Assembly (NCBI GenBank): GCA_933228895.1
Contig: OW121849.1
Coordinates: 42,688,354 to 42,752,353 of the forward strand
Direction of reading: 5' to 3'
DNA: 64,000 nucleotides
Source: Platycnemis pennipes
Lineage: Eukaryota; Arthropoda; Insecta; Odonata; Platycnemididae
Both the position numbers and the translations under genes were made by a program. The first letter of the stretch is position 1. Each line of letters begins with the position of its first letter. The notes under the pieces are model-generated. The model made no database searches. It saw only the letters and a list, made by a program, of their open reading frames with translations, and was not told where the DNA came from. This document shows, piece after piece, positions 24,501 to 37,299 of the stretch.

Positions 24501-25130
24501 TGATATCGAATTGCTGTCGCGATTTAAACGCCCGAATAAAAAATACTTATTAATCAGTCGTACCATTTCCTATTTTGAGTTCAGGACTTTAAAAGCCAAG
24601 AAGACTGCCCTCCAATTGATGGTTCTAAGCATGTGAAAATCTGTTCAATTCAAAAGCTGTTATTTTTAAAATGAAATTTCCTTGTCCTTTAGTCGTCATA
24701 TTCACCTGAAACCTTCACCACTGCAGGCCAGGGGTGATGATATATAGAAGCAAGTTAATCTCTACAGCTGTTTGTCAATTTTCCTTATGGTGGATTAGAG
24801 GTAATTTTCATCTAGTAAAATAAATTGAGAATAGATGTTATGATGATGATTGAAATCATAACTTCTTTTTAATTAAATCCATAGTAACCGATAAATTTCA
24901 AGATAATGTCGGGAAATATTTAATTCGTTATAGGGAGAGGATATTTAGTGGTTTTGGAAGTTTAACTAATTGCAATACAACTTTCAAACTGGCTGACTAT
25001 TGCTTGATAATCTGGAAACCTTAATGACTTTGTAACTTCCCATTGCCTAGAGAGCAAAATCAAGCCCATCACACATCCTTTCTCACTATACCTTGTACCT
25101 ATCCTTTGAATATATGTTAAAAAACACTTG
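21570..25130. other. AT-rich intergenic sequence
   Basis: No host gene is recognised. Two overlapping frames at 24032-24364 and 24117-24416 (+) are the longest, but they lack any domain and run over each other. They contain a short ATGACAGTGACAGTG-type simple repeat. Confidence 0.3.
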
Positions 25131-25149
25131 TGTTAACGGACAACCTTTT

Positions 25150-25255
25150 TCCAGACAAAAAAGATTTTCTGGACCGCGAATCGAACCATTTATCTTTGGC
25201 TTGCAGGGGACAATATACCGATGACCAAACTACCTACTAATGTATCAAAGGCATT
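25150..25255 (-). mobile_element. tRNA-headed SINE, family C, antisense
   Basis: The minus strand reads TTAGTAGGTAGTTTGGTCAT (A-box-like), then GCAAGCCAAAGATAAATGG and GGTTCGATTCGCGGTCCAGA (B box). It faces a sense copy of the same family 70 bp downstream, forming a head-to-head inverted pair. Confidence 0.75.
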
Positions 25256-25317
25256 TATAAAAAGTTATGAATGAGACCTAGCATCCACAAATCATCCTAA
25301 AATAATTAAATTTGGGC

Positions 25318-25402
25318 TCAGGAATACCGAGTAGAGTGGTGGTCTGTGCATTAGCGCGACAAGCCAAAGGTATGGATTCCTGTCCAGGAAATCTTTGTCC
25401 TT
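25318..25402 (+). mobile_element. tRNA-headed SINE, family C, sense
   Basis: The + strand has GAGTAGAGTGGTGGTCTGTG (A box), then GACAAGCCAAAGGTATGGAT and TGGATTCCTGTCCAGGAAAT (decayed B box and body). The CAAGCCAAAG and GTCCAG blocks match the inverted copy at 25150-25255. Confidence 0.75.
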
Positions 25403-25949
25403 TCGCAATTCTACACGTTTGGTATGCACGTACAATGGTAAACTTTACACAATAAACAAATTTACAACGAACAGCCTTGCCTAACCCTCTTCATATTACA
25501 AACTTCCTAATCTGTTTTTCGATCCACACTTGTGTTTTCTGGTTTATGAATGTATTCTGTATCAGTCTTCTCTCCTAAAACTCTATTTCTTTCTTCCGCA
25601 ATATTTCCATTAAATTTTTCTACCTCACACTAGAGAGAATTTTTTCAAAATCAACAAAAAACGGAAATATTCGTCATTATATTCTGTTTCTTTTCGCGAG
25701 TATTCTCATCATCACAATCTCATTCGGTGCTGAATTCCCCTCACAAAATTCAAATTGATCTTCACCTAGATATTCATTTTATCTCTTTTTCATACTTCTG
25801 TCAGTGATTGTAATTGTAAGTAGAGAAATTCTATAGTATTCACATTCCCTACTTACCCCCTATTTCGTTATGTATCTCAAACAATTTTTACAAAGTCTTC
25901 CAGAGAAATACCCTTCTTGAATATCCTACAAACAAGACCATAAATATTC

Positions 25950-26549
25950 TTCTCTTCCACCTATCTATCCCTTGATTTATCCTTGATCATCTGGGATGCA
26001 TTAAATCCCCGCTACCTTATCCACCTTAATTTCTCGCTATACCTTCTCTGGCTAAATAATTAATGATTGTGGGAAGAAGTCATTTTCCTGCATATACCTA
26101 TACAGCAAAGAACATGGCAGAATACTTTTCCTCATTTGTCAAATTAAAATGTTTCTGACGTGGATCCAAAAGATAAAACATGTAAGGGGCAGAAGTTATA
26201 GCCTGCCATATCTTTCATTCAATTTTAATACTGCATTTGGCTTGAGGTGCTGCCTGAATATCTATAAGTTCCTACTGCATTAAGCATGCAAATTGCATCA
26301 TGTATCAATTGGGCCGCTATTTTGTTGCACCTTGCCCTATGCTGTGGTAATGGACTTCATTACTGAAAGTAAGTCCTTCGCGCTGCGTTTCATACCAAGT
26401 GTTAATACATTTTGTTGAAGCATATTGCCTATTTTGGTCTTTTCTTCGCAAAATGTTATGATAGTTGCCCAATTCTTACTGTGACATTCCAAAATATCAA
26501 CTACAGTATCCCATCGAACCTCGGTGGGAATTACGAGCCAAGATGCCAT
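25950..26549 (-). mobile_element. hAT-type (DUF4371) transposase fragment, degraded
   Basis: On the minus strand an open stretch starting at 26549 gives IPTEVRWDTVVDILECHSKN, WATIITFCEEKTKIGN and MGMKRSAKDLLSVMKSITTA-type sequence. This is the TRW-containing segment preceding the RNaseH-like insertion in DUF4371/hAT transposases. Continuing in shifted frames, AYNFCPLHVLSF and LDPRQKHF-like pieces are recognisable to about 25990. Stops and frame changes mean no protein is made. The N-terminal zinc finger and the C-terminal dimerisation region are not found. No terminal inverted repeats were located. Confidence 0.7.
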
Positions 26550-26559
26550 TTTCTACAGT

Positions 26560-29500
26560 TCATAATTAAAATTTTATGTTAAGTGAATGATCCTTAAGTA
26601 CATACCTAAGACATATGTTATCTGCTCTGTGTAAAAACATGATAATATATTCTGAGCAATTACGGGTCACTAAAAGTATTGTATGAGAATATATACTGAG
26701 AACAAATACTTGATGCTCACAGTTAAACAATTGTAAACAAAAATTGGAGAGAATAAGTTGATGTTAGTCACTAAACTGTGAATAGATCCAATTGACCTAG
26801 TCTGGGTACACATGCTAAAGCAACGATGAAATAAATTCAAAAATGTTACATGCTTTTCAACTCGCTACTGTTACATCAACATCAAAAATTCAGGAAAAAT
26901 AATCGTTGATGATGCCAAAATATCCATTATGACCATAAATGTAGTGCAAAATAGTTAAATGTGTCATTAATAAACACTGTTCACTTAAAAGTTTAAAAAC
27001 CCAGCATTCATAACACTATGTGTTGATTAAAATTAATACAATCTGATTTAAATAAAAAATCAACATTTGATGTTTTTTGACAAAAATAATGGCTTTTAAC
27101 ATCCCTGTTTCCAAATGCTCACATTATATTGCACCATAGAGCAAAAATTATTACTAATCTGAAGATAAAAAGAACATCCATACTCTTTCAGGATTCAAGA
27201 GCGGGAATACTAGGTTGCCAGGCCGGCACTTCACCGACTTCATTACAGCGAACGGAGTATCCATCAGGACTTTCTCAAGCCACCGAGCGAGTTTCAATCT
27301 CATCGGCAACACCTTTAATGGTAATTATTGAATGCAACCAGAAACCTACTATAAACAGAGAAACTGCTCCAAACTTCACTAATTCGCAGACAAAAATAAT
27401 ATTTTTACTTGAAACCCGAATCAGGGTCGAAGGTCTTACCACTTCACACATTCCGGCAAAAATCATTAATCATAACATAACCAACCATATTTGGCCTTAA
27501 CAGAGAGGCATACTTTGCCCACACTGAAATTTTCCAACTTATATCTCAGGAGAATAAACCATCGGTTTTTTTTCTATTTTCGGCTGGACTCATTAATTTG
27601 GAAACATTTTTTACACAGGAGCATTTGATGAAAATGTTGTGCATTTTCTTGTCTATGAACATTTTATTCCTACGAATTAAATTTTTCATCATAAGCCACG
27701 TTAAATTTATTTGTGCTAAAATGCTTGCAATAGGTTTTCTGATATGTATTTTCCAATGACACAACCATTCCTGCTTATTACAATTTAATAATGTTAATTT
27801 CTATCCCAGGTTATGCATTTTCAGATGCTGGTTCTGTTTAAATTATGAAATTTTGCGTTTATAATTTTTAGGCACAAAAACAACAATTTTTCCTTTTTTG
27901 GCATGAATTACATCCATAAATCTCCTGGTAACTTGGGCGGGTTATTAGGCAAAAAAAAAGAAATGTCAGGTTCTTATGTCAGAACGCGCTATAAAACAAG
28001 CGTGAAAACCTGAACTTAAAGTAGAAAGGGTCAGATACCAAAGACATAAGTTCCATTTACAATAAAAAATTAATTTATCCTGCAATCAATAGTGAGTTAA
28101 GATATGTTGAGTCCCAATCACAATGTACACAGCTCAACAGGCCTAAACAGCCATCACATCACCGAAGTGAATGAACTTATTTCTACCATTATATCCCTGT
28201 ATCGCGTCATTGCCTGGGAGGTGGAACATAAACTGGGTTATTCGGTGATCATAGTACGTTATTTTCAAAAATAATTCTATTTCCTCCTATCTAATATATA
28301 ATTTATCTAACTGGTGACCAAGATGGGAAAGAGCATTTTATTTAAACTTTCCATAACTTTCTGAGATGGAGCCATTCTATTTTCATTCTGAAGCCGTCTT
28401 GGTCGGAGGCATTCACCAACGACTTCAACCACTTCGGAATCCCACCTCGTTGGAGACTCAGCGTTCAATTTTGCAGACTGAATTTGACCTAATTTATCAA
28501 TTTATTTCGCTGACAAGGTATCTCGCAGCCACTAGCGTTAGTCTTCTGAGAAATCTATTCTTATGCTAAGGATATTTCCTTTTCTTATACCGCGCCAAAG
28601 AACACAGATCCGTCGTTTACTCTTATGAAATAAAAACGCGCATGCAACTATGATACTTAAACTGAATCGATTATGAAAACAAGCGTAGTTTTCATTCATA
28701 TGTTTGTTTAAAAAAACTGTTTTGTTTCGAGGTTCACTTCTTCGCGCTCGCATTTCTTACAAAATATGTAATTTACTAATGTTTAATGGGATTTTTTTAA
28801 ATTCTGGCCTGTAGTAAATTTGTTCTTTGAATTATTCAATCTCCCTTTGAACTAGTAACTTAAGAAAGATATTCCTAAGACAGAGTCACAGAGTACCAAC
28901 GCAAAAATGAAGTATTCGAAAACATCATTTCCAACGATTAAAAACTACATAGATATTTGTACATGCAACGTAGAGCGTTCTTCTCCCCTCAATTCTGAAA
29001 ATAAGAGAGGAGTTGCTTCAATTCGTAAGACGGTCGTCGATAAATACGTAGTACACTGATAACAAGATGTGATTTGAATTGGCGTCCACGAAGACCCGTT
29101 CTCCAGCAGGTTTTTCTTGGTAGACTGAGCATTTATATACATAAACCCATTAACGCCAAGTGAGAGAGAGGAAGAGGTTTAAATTGCGCTCAGGTAAACG
29201 CAGACGTGTCGCTATGAAGACGTTCATGCGCAGAGAAATTGGCGACGCGAAATCTCTTCGGCTGTCGGGTAACCTAAAACCAGTCCGTGCTACCGCTAAC
29301 CATATGCAAGTCACCAACTCGTATTCCACCTCGGTGGGTGTGCGATGCGAGATGCAAAGGTATAAGATACACACACGGCATTATGAAACTTTTACAAGGG
29401 AGGAAAATACTAGAGTAAACGTGCAGAGTGCACTGAATAGGAAACAACGAGATAAGTGACAGGGAAAGGAGAACGCTTAAAGTGGAAAACGAAGGTGAGC

Positions 29501-30760
29501 ACTGATAACGCCTATGAGAGCGTTCATGTTCTGTCACTTTGAATTAACTCGTCCCGTCCATAAGTTTGCCAACTTGGGAGGATGGTGATGCCGTGGAATG
29601 AACCTCCCATGGTGAGAAAATCCATGGAATAAATTTTCCTAGGAAAAATAGCACATGGGTGAGACGTGGCACGCGATTTCACCATCAGCGAAAATGTCCA
29701 TGGCTCTTCAATTCACTTTCCACCAGCTCATTATCATTGGATTCCGAAGTTACTCTGAATGAATTCTTAGGAGGATCTTTAAGATCAGAGATGGACGGTC
29801 CATGGCAGATTATCCACTCCATTGAAAAACGGTACTGATCGTGTTCATTTCAACGATTCGGTGAAAGATCGTCCAAAACACACGAAACCGATTCTATCGA
29901 GACCGACTGAGCATTATCTACTCAAAGAAAATACATTCATGCAGTATTAAAACTAATGTATAAACGCTCAAACATGAAAAAAGCGATATATCAAACGGCA
30001 TCGAATAGAAGTTCATCGGAAAAAATGCCATCCCACCACGATCATGAAACGAGATCTGTAAAAATATATGCTGTACGATTCATCACTCATTCAATGATAT
30101 TATAATAATCTTTTCTAGGCTTTTTGCACTGATCATTCAAAAGAGATTACGTGCAATAGACAAATGCAAAGAAACGCTTCTAAAATATTACAGGCCTATT
30201 ATTGACTTATGCCTTCTTATGTCGATTACTGTAGAGATCAGGGGTGGCCACATGGTCGATCACGATCGAACTCTCGACTGTGGAAGGGTTTTCGGTTAGT
30301 ATTGGGAAGGGATAGAAGAGGGTATAGAAGGGCATCCACAACGGATTTTGTTTATTTTAGTAGGAAAAGAAATAAACATCTTGAAGGTTTTTTTTAACAC
30401 TCCCTCTTCTAAGTGTGTAATGGGTCACCTCAATTTAACAGTTCGTCATAGTTGGCTCCGTCTGAATCCCCCAATGTATCCCCCCATTGCATCCCAATAT
30501 CCCATTTTTTGGAGTTTCAAAGTCGATTGAAACTAAAAAGTCAAATATCAGTCATTTCAAAGTCATTCACAGTCAAAGTCAATTCATACATAAATTATCT
30601 ATACCTTTGGTATGGATCATTTATGCATGAAATGCAGTATCACACAGAACTTTTAACAGTCAAAATTTAAATCGATCCATTCTCAATATAAATTTTTGCG
30701 GAGCCCCTATTCAAGGTGCAAAAGAAAACATATCATAACATAATTTGAAAATATACACGC
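26560..30760. other. Intergenic stretch without a recognisable gene
   Basis: Open frames at 27129-27500(+), 27546-27764(-), 28366-28569(+), 29160-29459(+) and 29274-29537(-) show no motif I can name. The pairs overlap on opposite strands. The short region 30490-30600 repeats AGTCAAAGTC-like words. Nothing is supported as a gene. Confidence 0.3.
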
Positions 30761-30764
30761 CAAG

Positions 30765-30835
30765 TAGTCCACGGTAGCCTAGTGGTTCCTAAGCCCAAAA
30801 ATCAGGAACATCTATTGATTTATACATTTTTAATA
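30765..30835 (+). mobile_element. tRNA-headed SINE fragment
   Basis: CCACGGTAGCCTAGTGGTTC is a good A box (TAGCCTAGTGG). The B box and body are too eroded to assign a family. It is short and probably truncated. Confidence 0.45.
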
Positions 30836-31167
30836 CATAAATATTGCGACTTCTCAAGATATTACATACAATTAACAGAAAATGATATGCAAATTCATGA
30901 AGATTAAACGATTAAAACTGCAAAACAAATCTTGTAATACATAAAATGTCACCAGGAAAAAATTGTTGCTCACGGTCTTTGGAATAATACTTTTGCAGAT
31001 ATTTTTAGTTATTCACTTGGGAAAATACAACTAACAATGAATACAACTGACTTTTAAAAAATATCGCAAAATGAGCACGGTACAAGTTTTCATAAATACG
31101 TGGGGCGCAAATTCAGCTAATAGGATCAGAAAAAAAAACTTTAAAAATAAGTTATGGTAGTATTTTT

Positions 31168-31445
31168 CTCGGGTCATGGTGGCCTAGTCGGTTGAGTAGG
31201 TACTGGGCGATGGACCACAGGGTCCCGGCTTCAAATCTGGTGAAGCTTCTCTGGATACTCCCATCTAAAATCCTCACGATGCGATTTTATGATTGTCAGA
31301 ACTTCGAGAAAAATCGCAGGTTACTCAGGAGAAGGAACTGCCCCCCTACCTTGAATTTGTAAATTTCAAACGTCAATGGCTTAGTATGGGGTTAGATCTA
31401 CCCACGCCTATCAAACCAACCTTAAGGTTTAACTCAGATTCAATA
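31168..31445 (+). mobile_element. tRNA-headed SINE, family D
   Basis: The head reads GGTGGCCTAGTCGGTTGAGT (A box), then GGACCACAGGGTCCCGG and CGGCTTCAAATCTGGTG (B-box-like). A body of about 200 bp follows, with CACGATGCGATTTTATG, AACTGCCCCCCTACCTTG and TAGATCTACCCACGCC. Only one copy of this body is seen in the window. No reading frame is present. Confidence 0.65.
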
Positions 31446-31449
31446 AGTA

Positions 31450-33595
31450 TCATGTCTCGTATTTAGGAGTTTCGAATAATAAAAAAATTGCTTAAGACTA
31501 TATTCAAATACAAGTGCTATTATCAGTCGATGAGACAATTCGTTTACCCTAAATTTAAAAATGCTATGGTATTTTTTCCTATTTATCACGTTCTGTGAAA
31601 CCTTTTTAAATCATTATCGCGACATGTTCTCGCATGATATCTCATTTTCCCAACATATGCTTTTTAGTATTCTTTTTCAGTTGTTACCTCAATAATCGGT
31701 GATATTCTAACGGATTTCAAGACAAAAATATTTCTTCACATATTATCTATGGACTCAAGACGTGACCACGAGCATAGCCCAATCCAGTCCGTCAAACGCG
31801 ACCACTGCACATCTTATTCCCCTGGGCACACGGTTTCAAGACTAGCCGTAAGCAATTTACCGCTGAGTGAGTAAACTCTTAAGAGTAAATTAAGTAATAA
31901 GGAATGTGTACCTTAAAATCCGAAATTAGGCTAAATAGTAAGAAGTAAGAGTAATAAACTGTAAACAAAGAAGTAAGACTGGCACAGCACCACAACGCCT
32001 TGGATGTGACGATCGAAATACCACAAGTTCATTATCATAAAAACGCTTTAGGTACAAATGACGTCAGAATCTCGTACAAAATTTAGAAGGACTTAGAAAA
32101 TATACAGCATAAATAGTGACAAAGAAGTCTCCGTTCCTTGTATTAGTTTCACCAAATTCAGTTATTTCAATGGTGTGAGAGAACCAGACAATAAAGAAAT
32201 GAGCAGACAATTGAACAATTTAATATGTAACAGTTGAACGATGGTTATTCTATCAATAAGTTTTAAAAAAAGATTTGGAAAAATATCCACAGACGCAAAG
32301 TTTTAAGCACCTGTATTACAGATTAGAAAAGAATCGTTCACGAATGACTAAGAAACAACAAGAATGTCTCAACCTCCCTCTCTATTAATTACTACTCATA
32401 AATATTTTCCCCAAGTATTTTCCAATCAAGTGTTGTTCATTGATATCATCGAGATTCTTCTTTTTCTCATGCTTTTTTGTTCTTTTTTCACCCAATGCGT
32501 TTGATGCCAATTACTGCTGGTAGCACGAAATATAACAACGAAGTCAGTTATTACTACGTGTTGAAATGAACTTTTAATCTCCTTATCACTAGTGTTTTTC
32601 TTGATAAATTAGTCATTCTACTAAACCTGTTATCCAAAAACAACAATTTCCTAGTCCTTAGCTAGTAATTACCAATTGAAAATCTCACCATCGTTGGCCC
32701 TAAACACTGGATAAGAAGGAGAAAATGTATTTATTTTACTAATAGCAGATATTCGGACGAACCCCTGATTAGTCCCGGTGGTCCCGGTAAAGGCGAATGA
32801 TTTTTCCTCTGTGGAATATCTGCTATTGTGCAATTTCAGCGGGTAACGCCGCTCAAGTTTTCACGGCTAGTTCGTGTACTTTAAATTCATTATTTATTTT
32901 ACTATTTAACCACTAGCTACCACAAAGAATGATAATGGAATTCGCATGTATTTCAACACCTGAAAAGATAGAAATAGCATACAGCTGTATTAAATATTTT
33001 AGGAGATTCTCTAGCTATAAAATGCGGCGCTAAGCCCACTTAATTAATCCCGATCACAAAAAAACTACATTGTTGATATCGAAACGGTGCTATTTTAAAC
33101 AAAACAAACATTTTTCACATCATTGAGCATTATCACGTCTATAAATACCAGCGAAGTCGTCTCAAACTCAACTCCCGTTTCTAGAATGCAGTGATCATTT
33201 ATGCAAGAGGTCAGCTATTGTGTGCAAAAAGTTTCGAAAGTATTGTGCTTCATTAAATGTTGTTAATTAAATCGAAAGGAAGGAGAAGGTTCAAATATTA
33301 CACTGATGCAAGACTAGTACCTACAGAGTTTAAAATCTCACTTCAGTTCTAAAAGCAAACGGATTTCCCTTTGAATACTAACCCTCCCGTTATAAAGTAA
33401 AAATATCAAGTACCAATTCCGTGAATGCCATGTTAAGCACAAATAGTTCGAGTAAACACATGAATGAAGAAGCTGTCAATAACACCAATTCGAAAAATGA
33501 ACGATGAAACTAGAGGGATTAGTTAATGAAAATATAGATGAAAACATAAACTAAAAATAAAGAGTCTGGAAGAAGGGCAAAGATCACTTTGATTT
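31450..33595. other. AT-rich intergenic sequence
   Basis: No coding frame of note is present. The only structured feature I see is the hairpin at 32741-32827, listed separately. Confidence 0.3.
32741..32827. repeat. Inverted repeat, 14-bp perfect arms
   Basis: AATAGCAGATATTC at 32741-32754 is repeated as GAATATCTGCTATT at 32814-32827. The 59-bp spacer is unusually GC-rich (GTCCCGGTGGTCCCGG). The shape fits a tiny foldback element or a transcript hairpin. Confidence 0.8.
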
Positions 33596-33599
33596 TCTC

Positions 33600-33768
33600 G
33601 TAGCTGCAAGCTAGCCACGATTAAAGTTGGGTTACGAGCCGGCCTTGCAACCCAAAGGTGGAATGTTTAAATTTCGTATCGGGCTTGTGAAGCTAGTCTT
33701 AGGTTTATGTTAGATATAACCTTAGCCCTTGGAGCATCTAAAAACAAAATTCTACTAGCTTTCCAATA
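33600..33768 (+). mobile_element. tRNA-headed SINE, family A (diverged copy)
   Basis: CGAGCCGGCCTTGCAACCCAAAGGT and, further on, TTAGATATAACCTTAGCCC, GGAGCATCTAAAAAC and ATTCTACTAG align in the same order with the copy at 40450-40642. The B box is eroded here (GTTTAAATTTCGTATCGGG), so this is the older of the two. Confidence 0.7.
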
Positions 33769-33899
33769 TTCCCTTCAATAATATTCCCTCTTTCTGGTTG
33801 ATATCCTTCGTTTCAAAACATCGTATATTTCAATTGCTGGATGTTTAAAGTTCCTAAGTTCTAATTCTTAATTAACAAATCCTTTCGAAGTAAACATTT

Positions 33900-34495
33900 C
33901 CAGCAAGCTCCCACAAATATTTGTGATTAAAGGTGTTAAGGCACACGGTGTTAATGCACAATCCTACTACTATGAAATTTTGTGGCATTGCAGATTGCAT
34001 CCTAAATCATTCAGAAAAGAAAAAAGATACCATATAAATGATGTTTCCATAAAAAATGAAGTAGGTTTACTAGCCTACGCTATAATTCTAGGTTGTACTG
34101 TGTTGGAAAATCAATTAACGATGAAGCGAGCAGAGACATTTGAATCTATTCTCCTTCAGGGGAATTTAATTTACCAGCACAGAGTGCAGTAGTGTAGCCT
34201 TAATATTTACCCTCCAGGAAATACTAAAGATGTACTAAAGATCTACGAGTCTTTAAAAGTGCCAAATTTCTCTTCACAAAATATTCGTGGCAGGAAAGCC
34301 GCCAATTCTATTTCTCCAGCCGCCTTCAAAAATACATTTACTTTCCTAGCAGACTCCTTCCCGTGGATATCCCTCATCATTCAAATATTCCTCCCTATTC
34401 ACCTTAACCAGTTAACAGTAGCACATTTGAGAGGACTAATGTAAACTTTACCATTTACATTTAGATGTACTACGTTTATGCAAACATTCCAGAGG
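33900..34495. other. Intergenic stretch with one unassigned open frame
   Basis: A frame of 89 codons runs from 33923 to 34192 (+) and another of 61 codons from 34259. I recognise no domain and no splice-compatible partner. They may be chance frames or worn transposon pieces. Confidence 0.25.
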
Positions 34496-34497
34496 TT

Positions 34498-34718
34498 GTC
34501 CTAATTACCTTAGCTTTCGGTCACCTCCCCAAATAACTATTGCTACCACTATGACGAGATTTAAGATCATGTAATATTCACATCGCGAAACGATACATCG
34601 ACACTTTTTTCCAATGAAATTAATGCCATAGTTCAATATACTAATCCGTATATCGCAGTGTTAATAGAGGCTAATCTTGGTTCAAAACGAATGCAACACA
34701 GCGATGGGAATAAAAAAT
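34498..34718 (+). repeat. Dispersed repeat, copy 1 (SINE-B tail plus about 190 bp)
   Basis: This segment, from CCTAATTACCTTAGCTTTCGG to GCGATGGGAATAAAAAAT, is closely repeated at 37563-37790, with mostly scattered single-base differences and a trinucleotide-length difference. The first 45 bp match the 3' tail of SINE family B. The remainder (GACGAGATTTAAGATCATG onward) is not seen in the other SINE-B copies. Confidence 0.9.
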
Positions 34719-34849
34719 GCCTTATATATCCAAATCTCGTTCATATTTGCACGCGATTTCCAAACCTCTGTTAATGAAAGGTTAGCAAGGAGCTTAATCT
34801 GGGCCATTGGGTTCTTTTCTCATGGTGGACCTGGGGGAAAGAAGTTAGA

Positions 34850-35262
34850 TAGATGAGAATCTCAACTACTGTCTCGCCTCTATTGATTACGTCCTAAAAT
34901 CTATAATTCTAGTCAGATTGGTGAGCAGTTTTACCCTGCAACGTTGGTATTACTTCTTAGCACCACGCTGTATACCGCTTCAAACCATAGAGAAGATAAT
35001 ATGCATGCCATTTTGAACTCGTAATAGATATTTCATGACGTAAGCAGTAGAAGTGAGACTGTAGTATTCAGTTCTTGATTGACTGTATTAGTATTCAGTT
35101 TCTCTATATGGCTGGGCCATATTCAGAGACTGAAACAGTTCTCAGCGTCACGCTGAGATGTAATACCACCTTTGCATGTAGAATATGTTCACCAATTTGA
35201 CTCGTTGTAGGGATTTTAGGACGCAAGCAACAGAAGCGAGACAGTAGTTGAGATTCTGAATT
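34850..35262. mobile_element. Palindromic MITE, long relative of the 9031-9241 element
   Basis: The left arm (GAGAATCTCAACTACTGTCT, GATTACGTCCTAAAATC, GTCAGATTGGTGAGCAG, GCAACGTTGGTATTAC) reappears inverted on the right (GTAATACCACCTTTGCA, CACCAATTTGACTCG, GATTTTAGGACGCAAGC, GAGACAGTAGTTGAGATTC). An additional copy of the short-element right end (ATGACGTAAGCAGTAGAAGT) lies in the middle at 35034, so the unit looks compound. There is no coding capacity. Confidence 0.75.
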
Positions 35263-37290
35263 TGGTCCTAAAAGTCCCTTCTTCCACATAACCCGTGAGA
35301 AGATATAAAGAGGTTTTTGACATATGGGTATGGTGAAGAATGTGTGGTAGTTGTAAAGAAAGACAAAGAAGGGGGAGATGATTGTAAAGGAGATAATTGC
35401 AGGAGGAAATTAATTAAGAGACCGAGCATTTCAAATGACCAAGAGACCAAATTGCGATGATTTCTTGGAGGTCGTTATGGAGGGGAGAACTTGGGAAAGA
35501 GGATTAAATGGAGGGAAAGATAGGCTTAAGATAGATAGTCAAAGAGAGTAGGAGTGGTCCACCATGACCGGTAGAACACCGTAAAAAATCAATATGTACC
35601 TATTTTTCAGGAGTAAACAGTTGATAACTTTTCTTCTCATATTGTACCACAGCCTCCTTCACGCCTACGAATCGCATCCTTCGGACAATCCATAGATTTT
35701 AAACTCACGAACGGATCGACACAACGCCGTCTCGTGGAGGAAAAATAAAAAGTCCTTTTATGGCTAATCGTGGCCGAAGCTCACAGTCTCCTCAGTGACG
35801 AGACGTGCGACGGAGCGGACATCAGCCTAACCTCCAACCCCTCCTGTCCCAACGACCCTTGACGGAATGAAACTCATGATTTTATGGTGAATTTCATTAC
35901 TCGCGTAGAAAAGCCTCGGAAAGATGGTACTAGCGATCGTAAACGAGCTTGCTTAAAACTGATAGTCGTGAAGTACATACTTAGAGGACGCGCGTAAAGC
36001 AACTGCTACGCAGGGTGTGCACTATAATATAGGATTAGTAGGGTGGACAAAGTACTGAGCTATCATCCCGACGACCCGGATACGGATCGTGGCAGTGACA
36101 AAGATTATTTATGAGTATTCTGGGTCCCAATTTTAATGCCGTGGGGATAGCATTTTAAACCATCCTGACCAGTCAGTTGGATGGAATGCAATTCTATGGA
36201 CCCCAAAGCGTCTTTCGTCAAGATCAAGGTAGAGTCTACACCGGGTTTATCTCCACAATTCCTCCTTTCCCTTACGATCCCACCATTACACCATTTGGGC
36301 TTGTCTGAGACACCTTTAAGTGCAAGACAGGCTCGAAAATCTTCGATAGAAGTGCTCCTTCTTTCGAGTGGTTTTGAAACACGACCCGATTTCGACAAGA
36401 CAGAGACAAGACAAGACAGATTTCGACAGACATCGCTGCATCACTTCCACATCACTACTCTTTGAACATATTTCAAGGAGGAACTTTAAACAGCGGTTTG
36501 AGCAAATCCCCGGAAAACTGTAGTCCGGGCGCAGTTCATCTTTTCCCTGCATGAGCTAGCAATCGTTATCGTGAATGCTACCAGTCTTCGAAAATTACGA
36601 CCCACCGCTGATGAATACGTATGCGTCAACGCTTGTCGCAGCCACTTATATCGCTTATGAGACAACTGTATCAGCAAGATGGCGATGATAAAAATTGCGA
36701 ATTTTAAAACTGAAATATGAGCAGTCATCAACAAGGTGTGGATGTTGGAGGCTTGTGAACCGCCTTTTTGATGAGATCCGACATTAGTAGTGCGAGACAA
36801 AAACGGCGTTTTAAATCGTTTTTCCGGAATTGCTTACAACCAAGTTTAGGATGCAACCATCTTGGTCAAAACCATGGTTTTAACATCAATTTGAAGTTCC
36901 TAACGCTCTTTTAACCTGATCTACACCATGACTTCATCAGTACTCAGAAGTCCCACAAAACTATGGTCTTTCTGTACAATTGATTACTTTCGTATGAATA
37001 CATTTTCATTTTCTAAGAATCTATACTCGAAAATCGTAATTGGTAATCTATACTCGCAAATCGTAATCGTCAAAATCAAACAACCGAGAAAAGGATTCAG
37101 GTATGACAAAATCGTTTTAGACAAATTAAGTATCAGAAAAAAAACAGTAACGATGGAGACTGTACCTGAGTAAAACTGTGTTATGAAGCTGATATCGCAA
37201 CGGGGCATAAAAGCATCATTCAATGCAATAAGTGTTTTGTGATATTATACGATATCACGCGATATGAAATGTGACGCGATATCATACGAT
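35263..37290. other. Intergenic stretch without a recognisable gene
   Basis: Overlapping opposite-strand frames at 36105-36552 and 36486-36800 show no domain. A short cluster of GACAAGACAGAGACAAGAC-type direct repeats lies near 36398-36425, and GATATCACGCGATAT-type inverted words near 37240-37295. Confidence 0.3.
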
Positions 37291-37299
37291 ACCGAGAAT

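Noticed and set aside
29160..29537. Opposite-strand frames of 99 and 87 codons
   Set aside because: They overlap each other, neither shows a motif, and the region has no other sign of a gene.
33923..34192. 89-codon frame as a host exon or transposon protein
   Set aside because: No domain or splice context could be found, so it is mentioned only as unassigned.
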